64,000 bases of DNA from Nephrocerus scutellatus. Its lineage: Eukaryota > Arthropoda > Insecta > Diptera > Pipunculidae. The notes below the pieces were generated by a model, which was not told the origin of the DNA, searched no databases, and saw only the letters and a program-made list of their open reading frames with translations. Of this stretch, positions 23,049-34,522 are shown piece after piece; the first letter of the stretch is position 1; each line of letters starts with the position of its first letter. The stretch is taken from positions 111,827,908 to 111,891,907 of the forward strand of contig OX352763.1 in the NCBI GenBank assembly GCA_947095585.1, written 5' to 3'. The translations under genes were made by a program, and so were the position numbers.

Positions 23049-24503
23049 GTATTTTTAAATTCTCTACATTCACTTCGCGAGCCCGTGGCTGGTGGACTGG
23101 TTGGTCAGATCTTGTGATCAATTTTTAACCCACTTCCTAAGTCCAGATTTTATTGAAACCTTGCACACATGTGTATTTCCGGTGACAATACTTTCTATTA
23201 AAATTTGAGAGTGATGCGGGCGCGGGGTCGGTGGGCTCCCATACAAATTTTTTTTTTCCAAATATAGCAGCTTCAGATCATGTCATACTATAATGACTGT
23301 GTTCTGTCTTCACTGTGCGCTGTGAGCAGCGCTGCTTGCTTTACAATAGGGGTTGTTTTGTTGTTGTTATAAGTCCACATATGTGGACTCATGCATCAAA
23401 GAGGTAAAGGATACACATTGCTTATATTCACATACTGTTACAAAGTTTTGACTATAAGTATTCCATAAGTCATTGAGAGACTTTGCAACCTCAACTTTCA
23501 GTCTTCATATGCGCTGGCCAATAAAATTATTTATGCATTTTCAATGCCAATCAGGGACATCCGTTTCAGATAAACGCATGTAATTCCATTAAAATAGAGA
23601 CATTCAAATCGCTTTGACAGGAATATGCCAGCATGACGAATCGATTAATTGATTCCATCTTCAATTCAAACATAAATGCATTATTGTTATGATGACCGAC
23701 AAAGAAGCACAAAACAATATATCACAAAACGGTTTTACTGAGTGAACAATGCTTGGTAATGGACACTTCTCTTGTCCAATATCAATCAATTATCTCATCT
23801 TCAATCAAACTGAAATGTGAATATGTAATTCCTGATTTTGACAATAAATGATCAACGGATGGATATGGATTTTTTTAAAAAAAAACCACCTTTCATAAAT
23901 TAAACGGGAAAGTGACAGAGATAATAAATAAATAATTAAAAATTACAAGGGAAGATAAAAGAGAAAAATGCGTTACACAATTAATGTCGAACAAGTCTGT
24001 GATTCCAGTTAAAGCTCGCCTTCGTAAAAGAAGAAATCCATTGTCTGTTATAATAAATGAAATAATTTACAGTAAAAAGTGTGAGGTTGTTTTTTGAATT
24101 AAATGATTGGCACGTCATGTACATGAACACCCTCAGGCTGCTGGAAGTCGTTTCCAAGCCAAAAAAAAAACGTCATCTTCTTTGATTAATTTCGCCATTC
24201 GCATCATTAAAATTTTCCATTAAAAAATAATTTAAAAACAATATGTAAAATATTTCTCTCAATTATTGGTTATTTCACCAATAAATTGCCAAAAAAACTC
24301 ATTCAGTGAGTCAATTATTAAAAAGCTTGAATTTCATGCAATAACTTTGCACCATGTACACCAAAGAAGTCTTTGTTCTAAACATCAATGAAACAATTTA
24401 CAAAAACACGAATTTCAATTACAGATATATTTTTTGTTTCATTTAAGTTAATTGCTTTATACAAATCTCATTTGTCCTTCTGTTGTTCTCTCTTTAATTG
24501 CAG
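23049..24503. other. Upstream region of the receptor leader; no gene seen
   Basis: AT-rich. I see no TATA/initiator arrangement that I could defend and no repeat matching others in the window. It would be the last part of an upstream intron if the acceptor at 24503/24504 is used. Confidence 0.4.
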
Positions 24504-24877
24504 GAATAATTAAAAAAACAGCTCGCCTCTGGCAGAGGGACAGCCCCCAGCAGTACGAGTGATGTTCTAGAAACACATCCGCCCACACATATGAGCAGCA
24601 TCTCTAGAAAAATTGAAAAAAATTATTCCCGCTTCACTGTAAACATGAGGACCACATAAATATGACCACAGATAGCTGGTCGCAGATAAAGATATAAATT
24701 GAAGTCCACACACAACACACAGACCCAGTCACAAAACTACATCCACTCATAAATTGTAGTTAGAAGACCGCAACAACAGACAAGTCGCTCGACTCGTCCT
24801 TTCCATTACAACTACTCTTCATGTATGAGGATAGCCCAATTAGCCTAACGCGATTCGGACATTAGTTATGCGCCAAA
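24504..24877 (+). other. AstA-R1: Probable 5' leader (5' UTR exon part) of the allatostatin A receptor
   Basis: A pyrimidine stretch ending in TTTAATTGCAG precedes 24504 and makes a good 3' splice site. The following 374 bases lead without another strong acceptor to the receptor start. The leader contains several short upstream ORFs: 24562-24570, 24591-24659, 24662-24697, 24821-24865, 24825-24848 and one overlapping the start. Use of this acceptor is an inference from sequence; transcription could also begin within this stretch. Confidence 0.5.
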
Positions 24878-24990
24878 ATGTTCTACAATCGGTCCACGCT
24901 TTCGTTTGCCTCGTCACCATTGCCGACTGCCACGCCTGCCGCGTCCTTCAATCCATGTCCTGCTGGTTCCGATCCAACATATTGCAATAA
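24868..24990 (+). promoter_or_regulatory. Upstream ORF overlapping the receptor start codon
   Basis: An ATG at 24868, ten bases before the receptor ATG and in another frame, opens a 40-codon ORF ending TAA at 24988-24990. It overlaps the first 113 bases of the receptor CDS. Its start context (AGTTATGC) is weaker than that of the receptor (CAAAATG), which suits leaky scanning. A 14-codon uORF (24821-24865) ends two bases before it. Whether it is translated cannot be judged from sequence. Confidence 0.4.
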
Positions 24991-25145
24991 CAGTAATTCA
25001 ACGCCATTTCAAGATAATTTAATCGATATGGATCTGGAGCTGTACGAAAATTGGCCACTGGAACGTGTTGTATCAATGGTTGTTCCAGTATTTTTCGGTA
25101 TAATTGGATTAGCTGGACTTTTGGGAAATGCACTCGTCATACTGG
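24878..25145 (+). CDS. AstA-R1: Allatostatin A receptor, coding exon 1 (N-terminus and TM1)
   Basis: Class A GPCR for allatostatin A (FGL-amide) peptides, acting at the plasma membrane of neurons and endocrine/gut cells in flies (family knowledge). This exon encodes residues 1-89 plus one base of codon 90. The N-terminus has three Asn-X-Ser/Thr sites (N4, N37, N40) and no clear signal peptide. Residues about 66-89 form TM1, with the class A GN motif in LLGNALVIL. The start is the ATG in a strong fly context (CAAAATG). The exon ends at CTGG/GTGAGT, phase 1; reading on into the intron gives only 17 unrelated residues before a stop. The rest of the gene lies at 49178-49463, 49536-49686 and beyond the window. 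Confidence 0.85.
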
Positions 25146-25770
25146 GTGAGTTGAGTACGAGTAGTTCTAGAGGTAGATATTTTTCAACCTTTCATTGAAG
25201 ATATATTGATATAATGTTAATGTAACTGTTGCAGAAATAATTGTTTTTTAAATGACAATTAAACAATAATTACATTAAGGCAATTCGGGTTAATTACTTT
25301 AGGTGGTACACTGCTTTAAGGATATGCGAGGACTTTATGAAGCAATAATTTGCTATATTTAACCAAACTCACATACTCGCGGGATATCGAGTGCGTTCAT
25401 TTATAGGTTAATAAAATTACGTTATTTGATTATAGCGTAAAGCCGATATCAGCTGTTAAAACAGGAAATCAGTTTAACATGTGCCCGAATTTAAATGGCT
25501 ATTTAAAAGCACGTTTGGCAAACGGTCGACATTTGACCACTTAAAGTAGCGGGATCACTGAGCCATTAAATTATAAAGGATAACAACGTTGATTATTGAA
25601 TTACATTGAAGCTTCATATTAGCTTATTTAGGCCGCAAATTCAACCACGGAAATACATTTGAGAATTATTTTCGCATTGTATTTATAGCAATCACTCTAT
25701 TCACTGACCTAAATAATTGAGCTAAATTGTCTCGTCGCCGAACTTGTCTCCGTGTTTGTCTCGCTGTGTA
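25146..25770. other. Start of receptor intron 1 (intron spans 25146-49177); no feature
   Basis: Donor GTGAGT at 25146-25151; the matching acceptor is CTTCCAG ending at 49177, so the intron is 24,032 bp. This first part shows no element that I recognise; most of the remainder is the transposable-element debris listed below. Confidence 0.7.
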
Positions 25771-26065
25771 ACGAAGTTTCCTAGCTGGGTTTCAATTGTA
25801 CTTCGGTCGTTACAATGAATTTCGATCTTGACTTTAAGTTTTACTCAACTTTATTATTCTCTTATCGATTATAGTACAATAAAGATGTTAATTTCTCGAC
25901 ACATAAGTCGGATAGATGGTAAATCGACGGTGCGTAAGTCAAGTGGTGTGTAACTTGAGTGATGCGTATATTTTGACGGGCGTAGATATACGGTGTTAAA
26001 TTCTCTTGAAACATTCAAAACGTAACATCTTAAGTGAATGAGATCACGCAATAGGGGCACCATTG
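25771..26065 (-). repeat. Dispersed repeat R2, copy 2
   Basis: GTAACGAAGTTTCCTAGCTG ... CGGTCGTTACAAT (25771-25818) parallels GTAACGGAGTTTTCCCAGCC ... GGGTCGTTACAAT at 12153-12217. It is followed by a stretch of irregular short units rich in AAGTCA/GTAACTTG/GTGCGTAAG. LTR-type ends are possible; no coding part is recognised. Confidence 0.4.
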
Positions 26066-26084
26066 CATCATCCCGAATGCATGA

Positions 26085-27090
26085 TCTGGATATTTATCCC
26101 GAAACCAGGCAATAGGCCTAGTGAGCTGCCTTAATCATACAGACCTATAAGTCTTACATCAATTGTCCTTAAAACCATGGAGAGAATTTTTAATGTTCAT
26201 ATTAGAGGCCGGTTAGAATTGTGCACCCCTATGCATTCAAGTCAGTTTGCGTACAGGAAAGGCTGAAGCACAGAAGGTGCCCTTTACTAGAAGGAACTTT
26301 TCGTCCCAAGTAGGTACCCCGTGTGTCCACCTCGACACTGAAAGCGCTTTCGACGACTCCATTGTAAGGGTAATCAGTAGCAGGGGTATCTAAGACTCAA
26401 TCAATCATTGGATAAGGGCCATGCTTGAAAGTCGAGGTATTATTTCTTTCTCGGAGGGAGTGCCTGCTTTTGTGACTGTAGTTAAGGGATATCCCCAAGG
26501 AGGAGTGCTCTTTCCCCTTCTATGGTCACTAATCATTGACAATCTTCTAGTCGCTCTTCACAGATCAGGCTACAACGCCATTGCTTATGAGGAAAATTTG
26601 GCAATTTTTATTAGTGCTAAGCACTGAGGTGCTAAACTACACGTTTACTACACTACACGTTTGTATTCCTGAAAGAGCCATCTTCTGCACTATCCCCGAC
26701 ATTATAGTCAGGGAGCACTGTTTCGGAAGGAAATTTGAGGGAGAAATATTGGACCGGGTAAACTGGTGCAATTGTGTTCCGGCACTGGAAGCTAGAGGTC
26801 TGGTCCAGTTCGCAGATAGATCGAAGATGAAAACTGGAATTGGAGCTGGTGTCTTTGGACCCAACACTAAAGTCTCGATAATAATGGGAAAAAGTCCCAC
26901 TGGTTTTCAGGCGGAACTCCATGCCATCGAGATCTGCGCCAGGCTTAATACTAATAAAGAAATTAAGGGCGCCATAATATATATCTTTTCAGATAGCCAG
27001 TCAGCACTTTAAGCGCTGTCGTCCAATTAAATGGACTTGTTATCAGTCAAGCACTGCTACGATGCACTGCAATCTCTTGCCACAACAGCT
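26085..27090 (+). mobile_element. LINE-C copy 3: RT and RNase H with internal deletion
   Basis: Starts at the same RT position as copy 1 (FIPKPGN near 26095), with SYRPISLTS and the later box GVLFPLLWSLIIDNLLVALH (26510-26570). The catalytic box is degraded to YEEN (near 26587). Then the thumb is missing: the sequence jumps near 26640-26690 to the RNase H region (CTIPDIIVREHCFGRKFEGE near 26690; GAGVFGPNTKVS near 26845; IYIFSDSQSAL near 26985). The large deletion, stops and lost active site make it non-functional. Confidence 0.75.
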
Positions 27091-27099
27091 CGTAAGGCA

Positions 27100-27330
27100 G
27101 ATGCCTAGACCTAGATAGGCAATTCTTTGTATCTTTTGAAGCTTAGTTGCCGTTGTCCGTTCAAGAAATTTTGGCTACCAAACCAGAGCCGCGTACGTGA
27201 TAATAGGTCTCACCATCATAGTATACATCCAATGTAACATTTTACGATTTAGACCCCAAAGTCGAGCGGGGAGCCATCTAATGGCCCACAAGGCCCTAGT
27301 GGCGCGTTCGATTGCGTTCTGTGCCGTATG
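27100..27330 (-). mobile_element. LINE-C copy 4: thumb fragment, opposite strand
   Basis: Minus strand: ERATRALWAIRWLPARLWGL and MLHWMYTMMVRPIITYAALV (27175-27310), closely matching LINE-C copy 1 near 2170-2590. It abuts copy 3 in inverted orientation. The minus frame continues to 27552 in unrelated sequence. Confidence 0.65.
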
Positions 27331-29094
27331 CATGCCGTCCGGCCGCTTTTGCCGACTGAGCCACTCTAGTTGATATTTTTTATCGAACCAGAGCGGAATT
27401 AAGTCATACGGTATATAATGAGTAGCTGCATTACAAGGTATTATAACAATACGAGTGTTCGGCATATGTGCAATGGCACTACACAATATGTACATCACAT
27501 TATTTCCCGTAATTTTCATTTGGTTACCACAGGGTGCTTCTGATTTTGACAAATTATTTCAACATGATAATTTATTATCGGCGCATCCTTAAATTGTCAT
27601 GTCTGCACTTCACCAAATATGCCAAATATATACTGACATCTACATGTAAAGAGAAGGCATATATATGTACGTAAAGGTCGTATACAAGACATTACCGTTC
27701 AACACCCTGCATACACATATATTGTCCTTTCAACTCCAGAACGCTATTCATCAAATACACTTGCCCAACGACCCTTTAACTGTGCAGCCTTGAGGAACAT
27801 GATGTTAAATATCCATCTCGTATGTCTTTCGATGGTAGAATCCTTTATTTTTTGGAAATAAAATATTGCTCCGACCAGCTTTGATTAATAACATTAGGTG
27901 TGGTTCTCTTGTAAGCTGGCTGCTGCCATTACTCATTCTATTTAAATTACAAGAAAAATACAATTCTTGCCTTATGATTAAGCGAAAGGGCTTTTAATGT
28001 TCTCAAACGGTCTCCTTGGTTACTTTCTCAAATGAGTATTGTATTTCATATTCCATAGAAGTGAATCAACCCACGAAAAGTGCTTTAAAGTGACGAACAT
28101 TTTCTACGTAGGATTCCCAGAATTTCATCCATTGTCAGCATCATCAGTATTCGAGCATCACTACGCGCCAAAAAAGAAATTGAAGAATCATTCATCTGCA
28201 GGGACCGTACTAACGATTGTGATGTTCTGGAAAATTTATTTATCAATTCTCCAGGATTTTATGGATTAAATTTTCCGTTGAGAAATGTTTTTATGATATA
28301 TTCTCGTTTTGTTATATTGTTATTGTTTTGTGTATGTCTAGCAGTCTGGGTTTGGGATATAGCCTTTTCTTCGGGTCTGGGTAATTGCAAATATATGATA
28401 TTTACCCACAGCAACAATGTTTGCTGTTTTGAGTGTTTTTTATTTATTTATTTTTTTTTTTAACTTTTAACCGAAATTCTGGCAATGGCATTCAAACAAA
28501 ATCCCAAAGGCATGTCCTTCAATCGCATTATAGCGATTGAATCGATGGTGTTGCTTGATATGCCGTTCGCATATTGATATTTATTTGTTTTAGCGAGAAG
28601 ATTGATTGATATCTGAAAATTTTTCATTTAGGTGTGGAAAAGTTATTCGATGCAAACGGACAAAACGTCAAAAATATGGTATTGAAAAATGGTTTTTTGT
28701 ATATATTTCTAGGTCTTTAAAAAGAGGAATTTTGTTACCATATCTGATCCGATTCAACAAAACATGAGTATCCTACTCACTAAAGAAATTGGGTACAGCT
28801 AACGACACTCCCTGGTACTACCTCAATGAAGGTAAATTAGATTCCGAAGTCAAATACCTAAAGAAAGGAGACCCTATGATTGGCCTCCTTGTAAATTCTA
28901 ATTGTTCAGCTGCATGTGGTCGGTAAAGAGGGCTAACATTTCATGTGCAAGTGTTACGTTTTACGGGGTCATTATCAGAAAATCCGTCAATACCAGAGGC
29001 TGTTGGATGTATCGTGACAATACTGTTTTTTCTGCAATTGGGCTGTCAACCCCACGCGCAACCCCAAAGTCAGGTCTTTTGTTGTATACTTTAA
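27331..29094. other. No recognisable gene
   Basis: AT-rich intronic sequence. Short open frames (for example 28039-28269 and 28278-28463) have no domain signature. Confidence 0.45.
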
Positions 29095-29415
29095 TAAAAG
29101 AAGACCGGTATGCCAGTCCTTATACGTTCTGAAGTCCCAAATAAGTCAGAGTACCTTAAAAAGGTTGTTTACCAAGTCGTTCATACAAGCTCAAACTTGG
29201 GACGGTATTTTTGACTACATCTGTGTAATTCCTCCGCTGCCGTCTGGTTTGTTTGGAGTGGCTCAGTGAAAATACTCCTTAGCTGAAGGGTAATTGGTTG
29301 CGATATACTAATATACTTCGACCTGTTGAACTTGGGATACTTTAGATACCATATCCGCGATCCCATAGCTCTAAGTTTCATTATAGTAGTCGCATAGTCA
29401 TAGGACGAGGAGCTG
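29095..29415. repeat. Dispersed repeat R1, copy 2
   Basis: Related to 14945-15345 along most of its length. Its minus strand has a 134-codon frame (29181-29585) that extends past the repeat into the LINE-H start. I do not recognise the product, which could be a gag-like or pol piece of a retroelement. Confidence 0.5.
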
Positions 29416-29489
29416 AGAGCCCGCCTTCTCTTGAAAATACACTTCCCAGGAATTACAGTGATTATTAACGACCCTAAGATTAGCAGAAA

Positions 29490-31070
29490 CCATCTCAGAT
29501 CAAGTAAGGAGGATTGGACAAATGCCTCGGGGACTTGCACTAATGAAAGAATCCGATGGTCACTAAAAAGCTTCCAACACTTCAAATCGGCAGGTGTGGA
29601 TGGGGTAATACTGCAGCAAGCTGGATTAAACTACCTCCTTCCATACCTCTTCAGAATATTTAGAAACAGTCTAGCACTCGGTCATATACCGATAAGCTGG
29701 AAAAGTGCGAAGGTGGTTGGTATTCATACCGAAAGTGGAATATAAAGATCCCACTCACCCGAAGTCCTACAGACCCATAAGCCTCACCTCGTTTGCCCTA
29801 AATACTATCGAGAAGGTTATCGATACCTATATGTAGAAGGTCAAAAGTATTGTAAAGAGTTCCACTACATTCCAGCTAACATGCATACAGAGCGGGCAGA
29901 TCAACGGAGATCACACTGTGGGAGCTGACGTGGTCACTTGCCAGTAAGAAAATCGTGCTATTCGCCTTCCTAGACATCGAAGGAGCATTCGGCAATTCAT
30001 CTCGTGAGGTGATGAAAATGCTCTGTAGAGAAAGAAAGTAGACAACATAATCTATAATGGATGTGCGCGATGCTGTGCACCAGAACAGTGGAGACCACAG
30101 TTGGTGACAAAACCTTTATGGTCAACACCACAAGAGGATGTAGTGTTTCTCCTTTTGTGGAGCATCCTTCTAAATGAACTACTCCAGCGACTAGCTGAAG
30201 CAGGGACTTGTGCACAAGGCTACACATACGACATAGTGATCGTGGCAAGAGGGAAGTTAAAATAAGTGCTCTGTGACATAGTCCAAAACGGATTAACCAT
30301 CACGAATAGATGGTAACATGAGTTAGGGTAAACCCAAATAATAGCTTGTCACGGAAAGGTTCTCAATTCGCCGTTCGGATCCGGCCTTAAATTGTAGGTC
30401 CCTTTCATTTGTGTCCAAAAATATACATGTACAACACAAATGGTCGCGAGAAGCTAGGTCTTGGACCACAACGGTCTGTCTCGCCGATTATTATTATTAT
30501 ATATTCCAGGAAGAAGTACATCCCATCTAAGACAGCCAAGCTGCGCTAAGAGCCCTGGATGCATTCCACATCACGTCAAGACTGGTGGAGCAGTGTATAG
30601 TAAAGCTAAAAAGACTTGTCGAAGTCAACAAGGTACGTTGGACTGGGTACTGGGACACACTGGCATAGAAGGCAATGAAGCAGCGGATAAACTTGCGGAT
30701 AAAGGTGCAGAAGCTCCGCTAGTAGGGCCAAAACCATTCTGCAGTAAAAGTTACCGTACAATACGGCAAGAGATATGGAAAAAAGGTAGGGCAACAGCTT
30801 CCGTAAGATAGGAAAATCTCCCAGGCTTACGACAAGCGAAAAATGTTGAGGAACTATAACTTAAAGAGGTTTCACTCGATATTGAGAACAGACCATATGG
30901 GAACTCACGAGATCTCAGGGTCTGCGCGACATTCACTGCACCTTGAAGGTATTGCCTGCGTGGATCATTAGTATTTCATAGCAGCGTGTCATCCCTGCAG
31001 AGATCTATAATATCTAATAGTCGTTTAGGCAATTTGTTTATACAACCGTTTTTATCATCATCATCATCAT
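29490..31070 (+). mobile_element. LINE-H: decayed non-LTR element with RT and RNase H
   Basis: RT start region IRWSLKSFQHFKSAGVDGV (near 29550), PISWKSAKVV (near 29690) and SYRPISLTSFALNTIEKVID (near 29765). Further RT remnants include FLDIEGAF near 29968. After a SINE insertion come DSQAALRALDAFHITS (near 30530) and LDWVLGHTGIEGNEAADKLA (near 30638), the end of an RNase H domain. The 3' end has an (ATC)n tail at 31054-31070. The architecture is LOA/I-like; the family differs from C, D, E and F. The RT palm and the first half of RNase H are deleted around the SINE. Confidence 0.7.
30331..30501 (+). repeat. tRNA-derived SINE, 5'-truncated, inside LINE-H
   Basis: Starts at AATAGCTTGTCACGGAAAGG, continues TTCTCAATTCGCCGTTCGGA and AGGTCCCTTTCATTTGTGTC, and ends GGTCTGTCTCGCCGATTATT with an (ATT)n tail. 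The left flank reads as LINE-H RT (ITNRW) and the right flank as LINE-H RNase H. No target-site duplication is visible. Confidence 0.85.
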
Positions 31071-32689
31071 GTACCTCAAATTTAAATATATAAATGTCTT
31101 TTAAAAAAACATATTTTAAACACTGGCAAGGAATAAAGTAAACCTAAGTTTTATAGGAAAAAGGAAAGCTTCAATAAATAAAATAATAATCAATTTTATA
31201 AAATGAAAGAACAAAAATACATTGGTGTCATTTTTTAGTACGACTTATGGGACCCGAAAACTGGGTAGATCAAGCTTTCGTTTCTCGGAAGATATCGGCT
31301 CGAAATTTAGACCGATAAATTTTGTGGGATGCTTGGAACGGACCGAACGAAGAAGAAACTTAAAAACATATATTTACCACAAAGTTTTTGTACCAATCTT
31401 AAAATTTGTATGACATATTTTTCAATTGTTGCATGTCAATGTCTACGAATCTACACATAATTTCCATCCATCAATCATCAATAAGAGTCTGTCAGACCAA
31501 TTTCTATAGCATTGACTAAACACTAATAACAAGGACACCTTGCTTGTTTATGGGCTTCCGTATAAAATATATCCCTACATTCAAACAGTAAAAATGTATT
31601 ATTCCGTTTTTTTTACGCATTTATCAATAAAAGTATCCAAAGTTGTTGTGTAATAACAACAAATCAACAACATGCCTAACGATAGTCGACAAAAACAGAG
31701 TGACACGTAAACTATACATGCTATGAGACACTTCCCTAACTGACTAACACATGACAAACTTTACGATTTATTTATTGCTCGTAGACAAAAATTTTACTAC
31801 ACCGCCCCGTAACGAAGCATCAAATTTAATTCCGGAAGTTGTAACGGCGACGCGACGGGAACTAGCAACCAAAACGAACAAAAACAGGAACATTAGGATG
31901 GCTGTGGAAACGTTTTAACCAAATGCAGCAACAAAAACGACGACGGAAACATAAAAGTTGATCTGTCGGCATAACACTTGGTGCACTTGTTTACGATTTA
32001 CGACTTTCAACTTGCAATGTGACAAAAAATTGTGTCATTTTAAAAGGTTCGTCAATAAAAGTGGAGGTTAAACGGCAAGAAAAAAGTCGAAGTTGTAAGT
32101 TTTTCTGCTTTTATTGTTACCGTTTATACCAAAAATGAACTCCCAAATTACTTAATAAATTGGGCCCTCAAAAATAAATTCAGAAGATAAAGAGTTTTTA
32201 CCTTACAGTTTTTAACTCTCTTTGAATTTTTACATCGAAAAAATAAATCAGAAAGGCTCTTCTCAAATGTGGGTCCTTGGAGTTAGGGCCTATCAGAAGG
32301 CATCAAGTAGAGCCAAACTCACTAATTTTTTTATAATTAGCGCACGCTTCAAGGGATTTCCTTAAAATTCCTAGGCATAGTGTGGGCTTGGAAGTATTTG
32401 GATACAAGAAGGAAAAAAGTGTTGTGTGGTTCTAGTTCTGGAGTTGTGGAGTTGATTTCACACCCGAGCACTCACAAACTAGAACATTGTTCTCATACGC
32501 CCACTTTGATGGCTCTACATCTAGATTACTTCATACATCGACTAAACTGTGCATGGAATACCGCAGTAAATACGGCAACTGTATATCACAGGATCGTATC
32601 ATGACTACTTAAAATTTAGATGATCAGTGTGGTGACAAAAAGTCGTGTGTTGACGCGGTGTTGGGAGCCAATGGTTCTAACCACTAAAC
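31071..32689. other. No recognisable gene
   Basis: AT-rich intron sequence. No ORF with a domain and no match to other repeats in the window. Confidence 0.45.
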
Positions 32690-33229
32690 GCTAAAGCTAA
32701 AGGGGACCCTAAAACTATACAAAAAAGAAATGAGAAGGACAAAAAGAAAGTCTTGGAGACTGTTGTGTGATAAAATGATAAACATATCGCTGGAGGAAGA
32801 TTCTCTTTACAAATCCAACAATTCCAGTTTTATTATTAAATCCTTAAAGACTCGACACAATTAGATTAGGATTAGAGGAAGGTTCATCTAGAAACCCACT
32901 TGCTAAACATCGTAAATAAAAAAAACCGGTCCAATGTGAACTAAACGGCGTTAAGCATTATAAATTAGCTGGCCCAGACTGAATCATTCCAATGGGATTC
33001 CAAAACAACTCGTAGAGTGGTCTCCCATGGCTGCTAAAGCTAATATTCCTAGAAAGTGGACGAAAGGCAAGGTGCACTTAACCCCTAAATAGGGAAAAAG
33101 TTTACAGGGCTCCGAAAGGACTCAATAACTCTAATCCGCATCTTCCTTTGTTCTGAAAACTTTGTAAAAGTTGTTGCGCGCATACATTCGAAGCCAAGTA
33201 TCTGTCTCAATACAAGTGCAGTAAAGGGA
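32690..33229 (+). mobile_element. Non-LTR LINE fragment: linker and RT N-terminus
   Basis: In shifting frames: KLAGPD (near 32965), PRKWTKGKVHLTPK (near 33050) and FVLKTL-like decay near 33160, the usual start of an RT domain in Jockey/LOA-group LINEs. A basic linker (MRRTKRKS) lies near 32730. It stops near a (GTA)n microsatellite. Strongly decayed; family not assigned. Confidence 0.5.
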
Positions 33230-33253
33230 AGTAGTAGTAGTAGTAGTAGTAGA
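33230..33253. repeat. Microsatellite (GTA)n
   Basis: About eight GTA units in a row. Confidence 0.9.
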
Positions 33254-33346
33254 GAAATTACAGCCTTACCCCTTACACAACCTAGAACGTACTAATGAGA
33301 GATCATTAAATTCTCAATAGTATTCCTTAGTAGCATTAATTGACAT

Positions 33347-33478
33347 TGTTACAAAATTCGGGCTTTCGACTTCTTAAAGGATTTTGTAAATAAAACACAA
33401 CACAAGTTTATTAATTTATAAATTATAACTATATTAAACAAACAGTATAAAAATTACTTTTCTAAGTACACAAAAACA
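33347..33478 (-). mobile_element. LTR fragment, right end, opposite strand
   Basis: On the minus strand it reads GTGTACTTAGAAAAGTAA ... AAAATCCTTTAAGAAGTCGA ... TTTTGTAACA, matching the last third of the LTR at 22379-23048. Its GTGTTGTGTTTTATTTAC string is closer to subfamily b (6843, 62492), so it is intermediate. Confidence 0.6.
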
Positions 33479-33495
33479 AACAAATGAATGTAATT

Positions 33496-33645
33496 GGAAA
33501 GCTTCTTTATGCGCCTTTTGGATATTATGGCTTTAAATTGTATGAACCTTCTATTTATATTCAAAATTATAACACGCACAACACAGATGGTCGCGAGAAG
33601 CTAGGCCCTGAAACACAAAGGTGTGATGCGCCAAATATTATTATT
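33496..33645 (+). repeat. tRNA-derived SINE, 5'-truncated and diverged
   Basis: GGAAAGCTTCTTTATGCGCC, TTTAAATTGTATGAACC, then CACAACACAGATGGTCGCGA and an (ATT)n tail at about 33636-33650. It aligns over its whole length with the body and tail of the other copies but is clearly older. Confidence 0.7.
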
Positions 33646-33748
33646 ATTAGGACTCCCCCCACTTTCCCTGTCCAGTAACAGCTGGAGAATTGTACCGTGT
33701 TTTCATGATCCTGCCTCTCTCGAATATCTGATAAATTACTAACCATGA

Positions 33749-33885
33749 GCGCCGTGGCTCAGCGGTTAAGTGGATGGATTACTGGGTATTCATAGTTCGA
33801 AACCCAAAAAACACCATAAGTATTTTCACGATTCTACCTCTCGCGAATGTCTGACAAACATCCGAGAGTAATAACTTGTCACATA
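33749..33885 (+). repeat. tRNA-derived SINE, head half
   Basis: Head GAGCGCCGTGGCTCAGCGGT (A box at 33755-33765), B-box region ATAGTTCGAAACCC (near 33792), then CTCTCGCGAATGTCTGACAA and GAGAGTAATAACTTGTCAC. It stops where the RTE 3' end begins (TTTCATCATATTTGGC). Confidence 0.8.
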
Positions 33886-33887
33886 TT

Positions 33888-34445
33888 TCATCATATTTGG
33901 CTCTACAACCGGGGTCCTGCAAAAAGTCTCCCCACCGGCTCGAATTTTGAACCGATCTCATCTAGTTGTGCATCCCTAAGCTCTTGGCGTCCTGGTATAC
34001 GCCATCTTTTCAGTGTAGGCTTGACATGTTTCATAAATCCTAACTTAAAGGACTTTCCGAGCAGGATCCTCTTCGCTCATGCGAGCTAGGTGTCCTGCCC
34101 ACCAAAGCCTACCCAGATTAATTCTCTTTACGATGTCGACATCGCAGTTACGCTCGTAGATCTCATCATTATAAAGTCTCCGGAATCGTATTTCCTCACA
34201 TACGGGGCCAACAATTCTCCGTAAGACTTTTCTCTCAAACGCGGCTAAGAGGTCAGAATGCTTTTTGCTAAGCACTTAAGTCTCGGATCACTATGTAAGT
34301 ACTGGTATGACCATTATCTTACATTCCATCAGCTTAGATGTTATGGTTAAGTTCCTGGATTTGAAGAGTCTTGACAGACTATAGTATGCTTTGTTGGCTT
34401 TAAGCAACCGTGCAAGTATTTCTGCTGGTTCCATGCTGTTATTGG
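33888..34445 (-). mobile_element. RTE-like LINE copy 2, 3' end
   Basis: Minus-strand 76-codon frame (34045-34275) with LSKKHSDLLAAFERKVLRRI, CDVDIVKRINLGRLWWAGHL and ARMSEEDPARKVL, the RTE C-terminal tail. It matches RTE copy 1 at 4741-5300. The 3' UTR ends with an (ATG)-like tail near 33888. It is 5'-truncated near 34445. Confidence 0.75.
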
Positions 34446-34467
34446 CTGCTACAGCTGCCGTACTAAT

Positions 34468-34522
34468 ACGGCATTAAATTGTAGGTCCCTTTCATTTGTG
34501 TACCAAAAAATACATACACAGC
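34468..34522 (+). repeat. tRNA-derived SINE, small internal fragment
   Basis: CGGCATTAAATTGTAGGTCC and CTTTCATTTGTGTACC match the SINE body; head and tail are missing. Confidence 0.6.

Noticed and set aside
25146..25198. Extension of receptor exon 1 to the stop at 25196
   Set aside because: The strong donor GTGAGT and in-phase joining to exon 2 make this intronic read-through.
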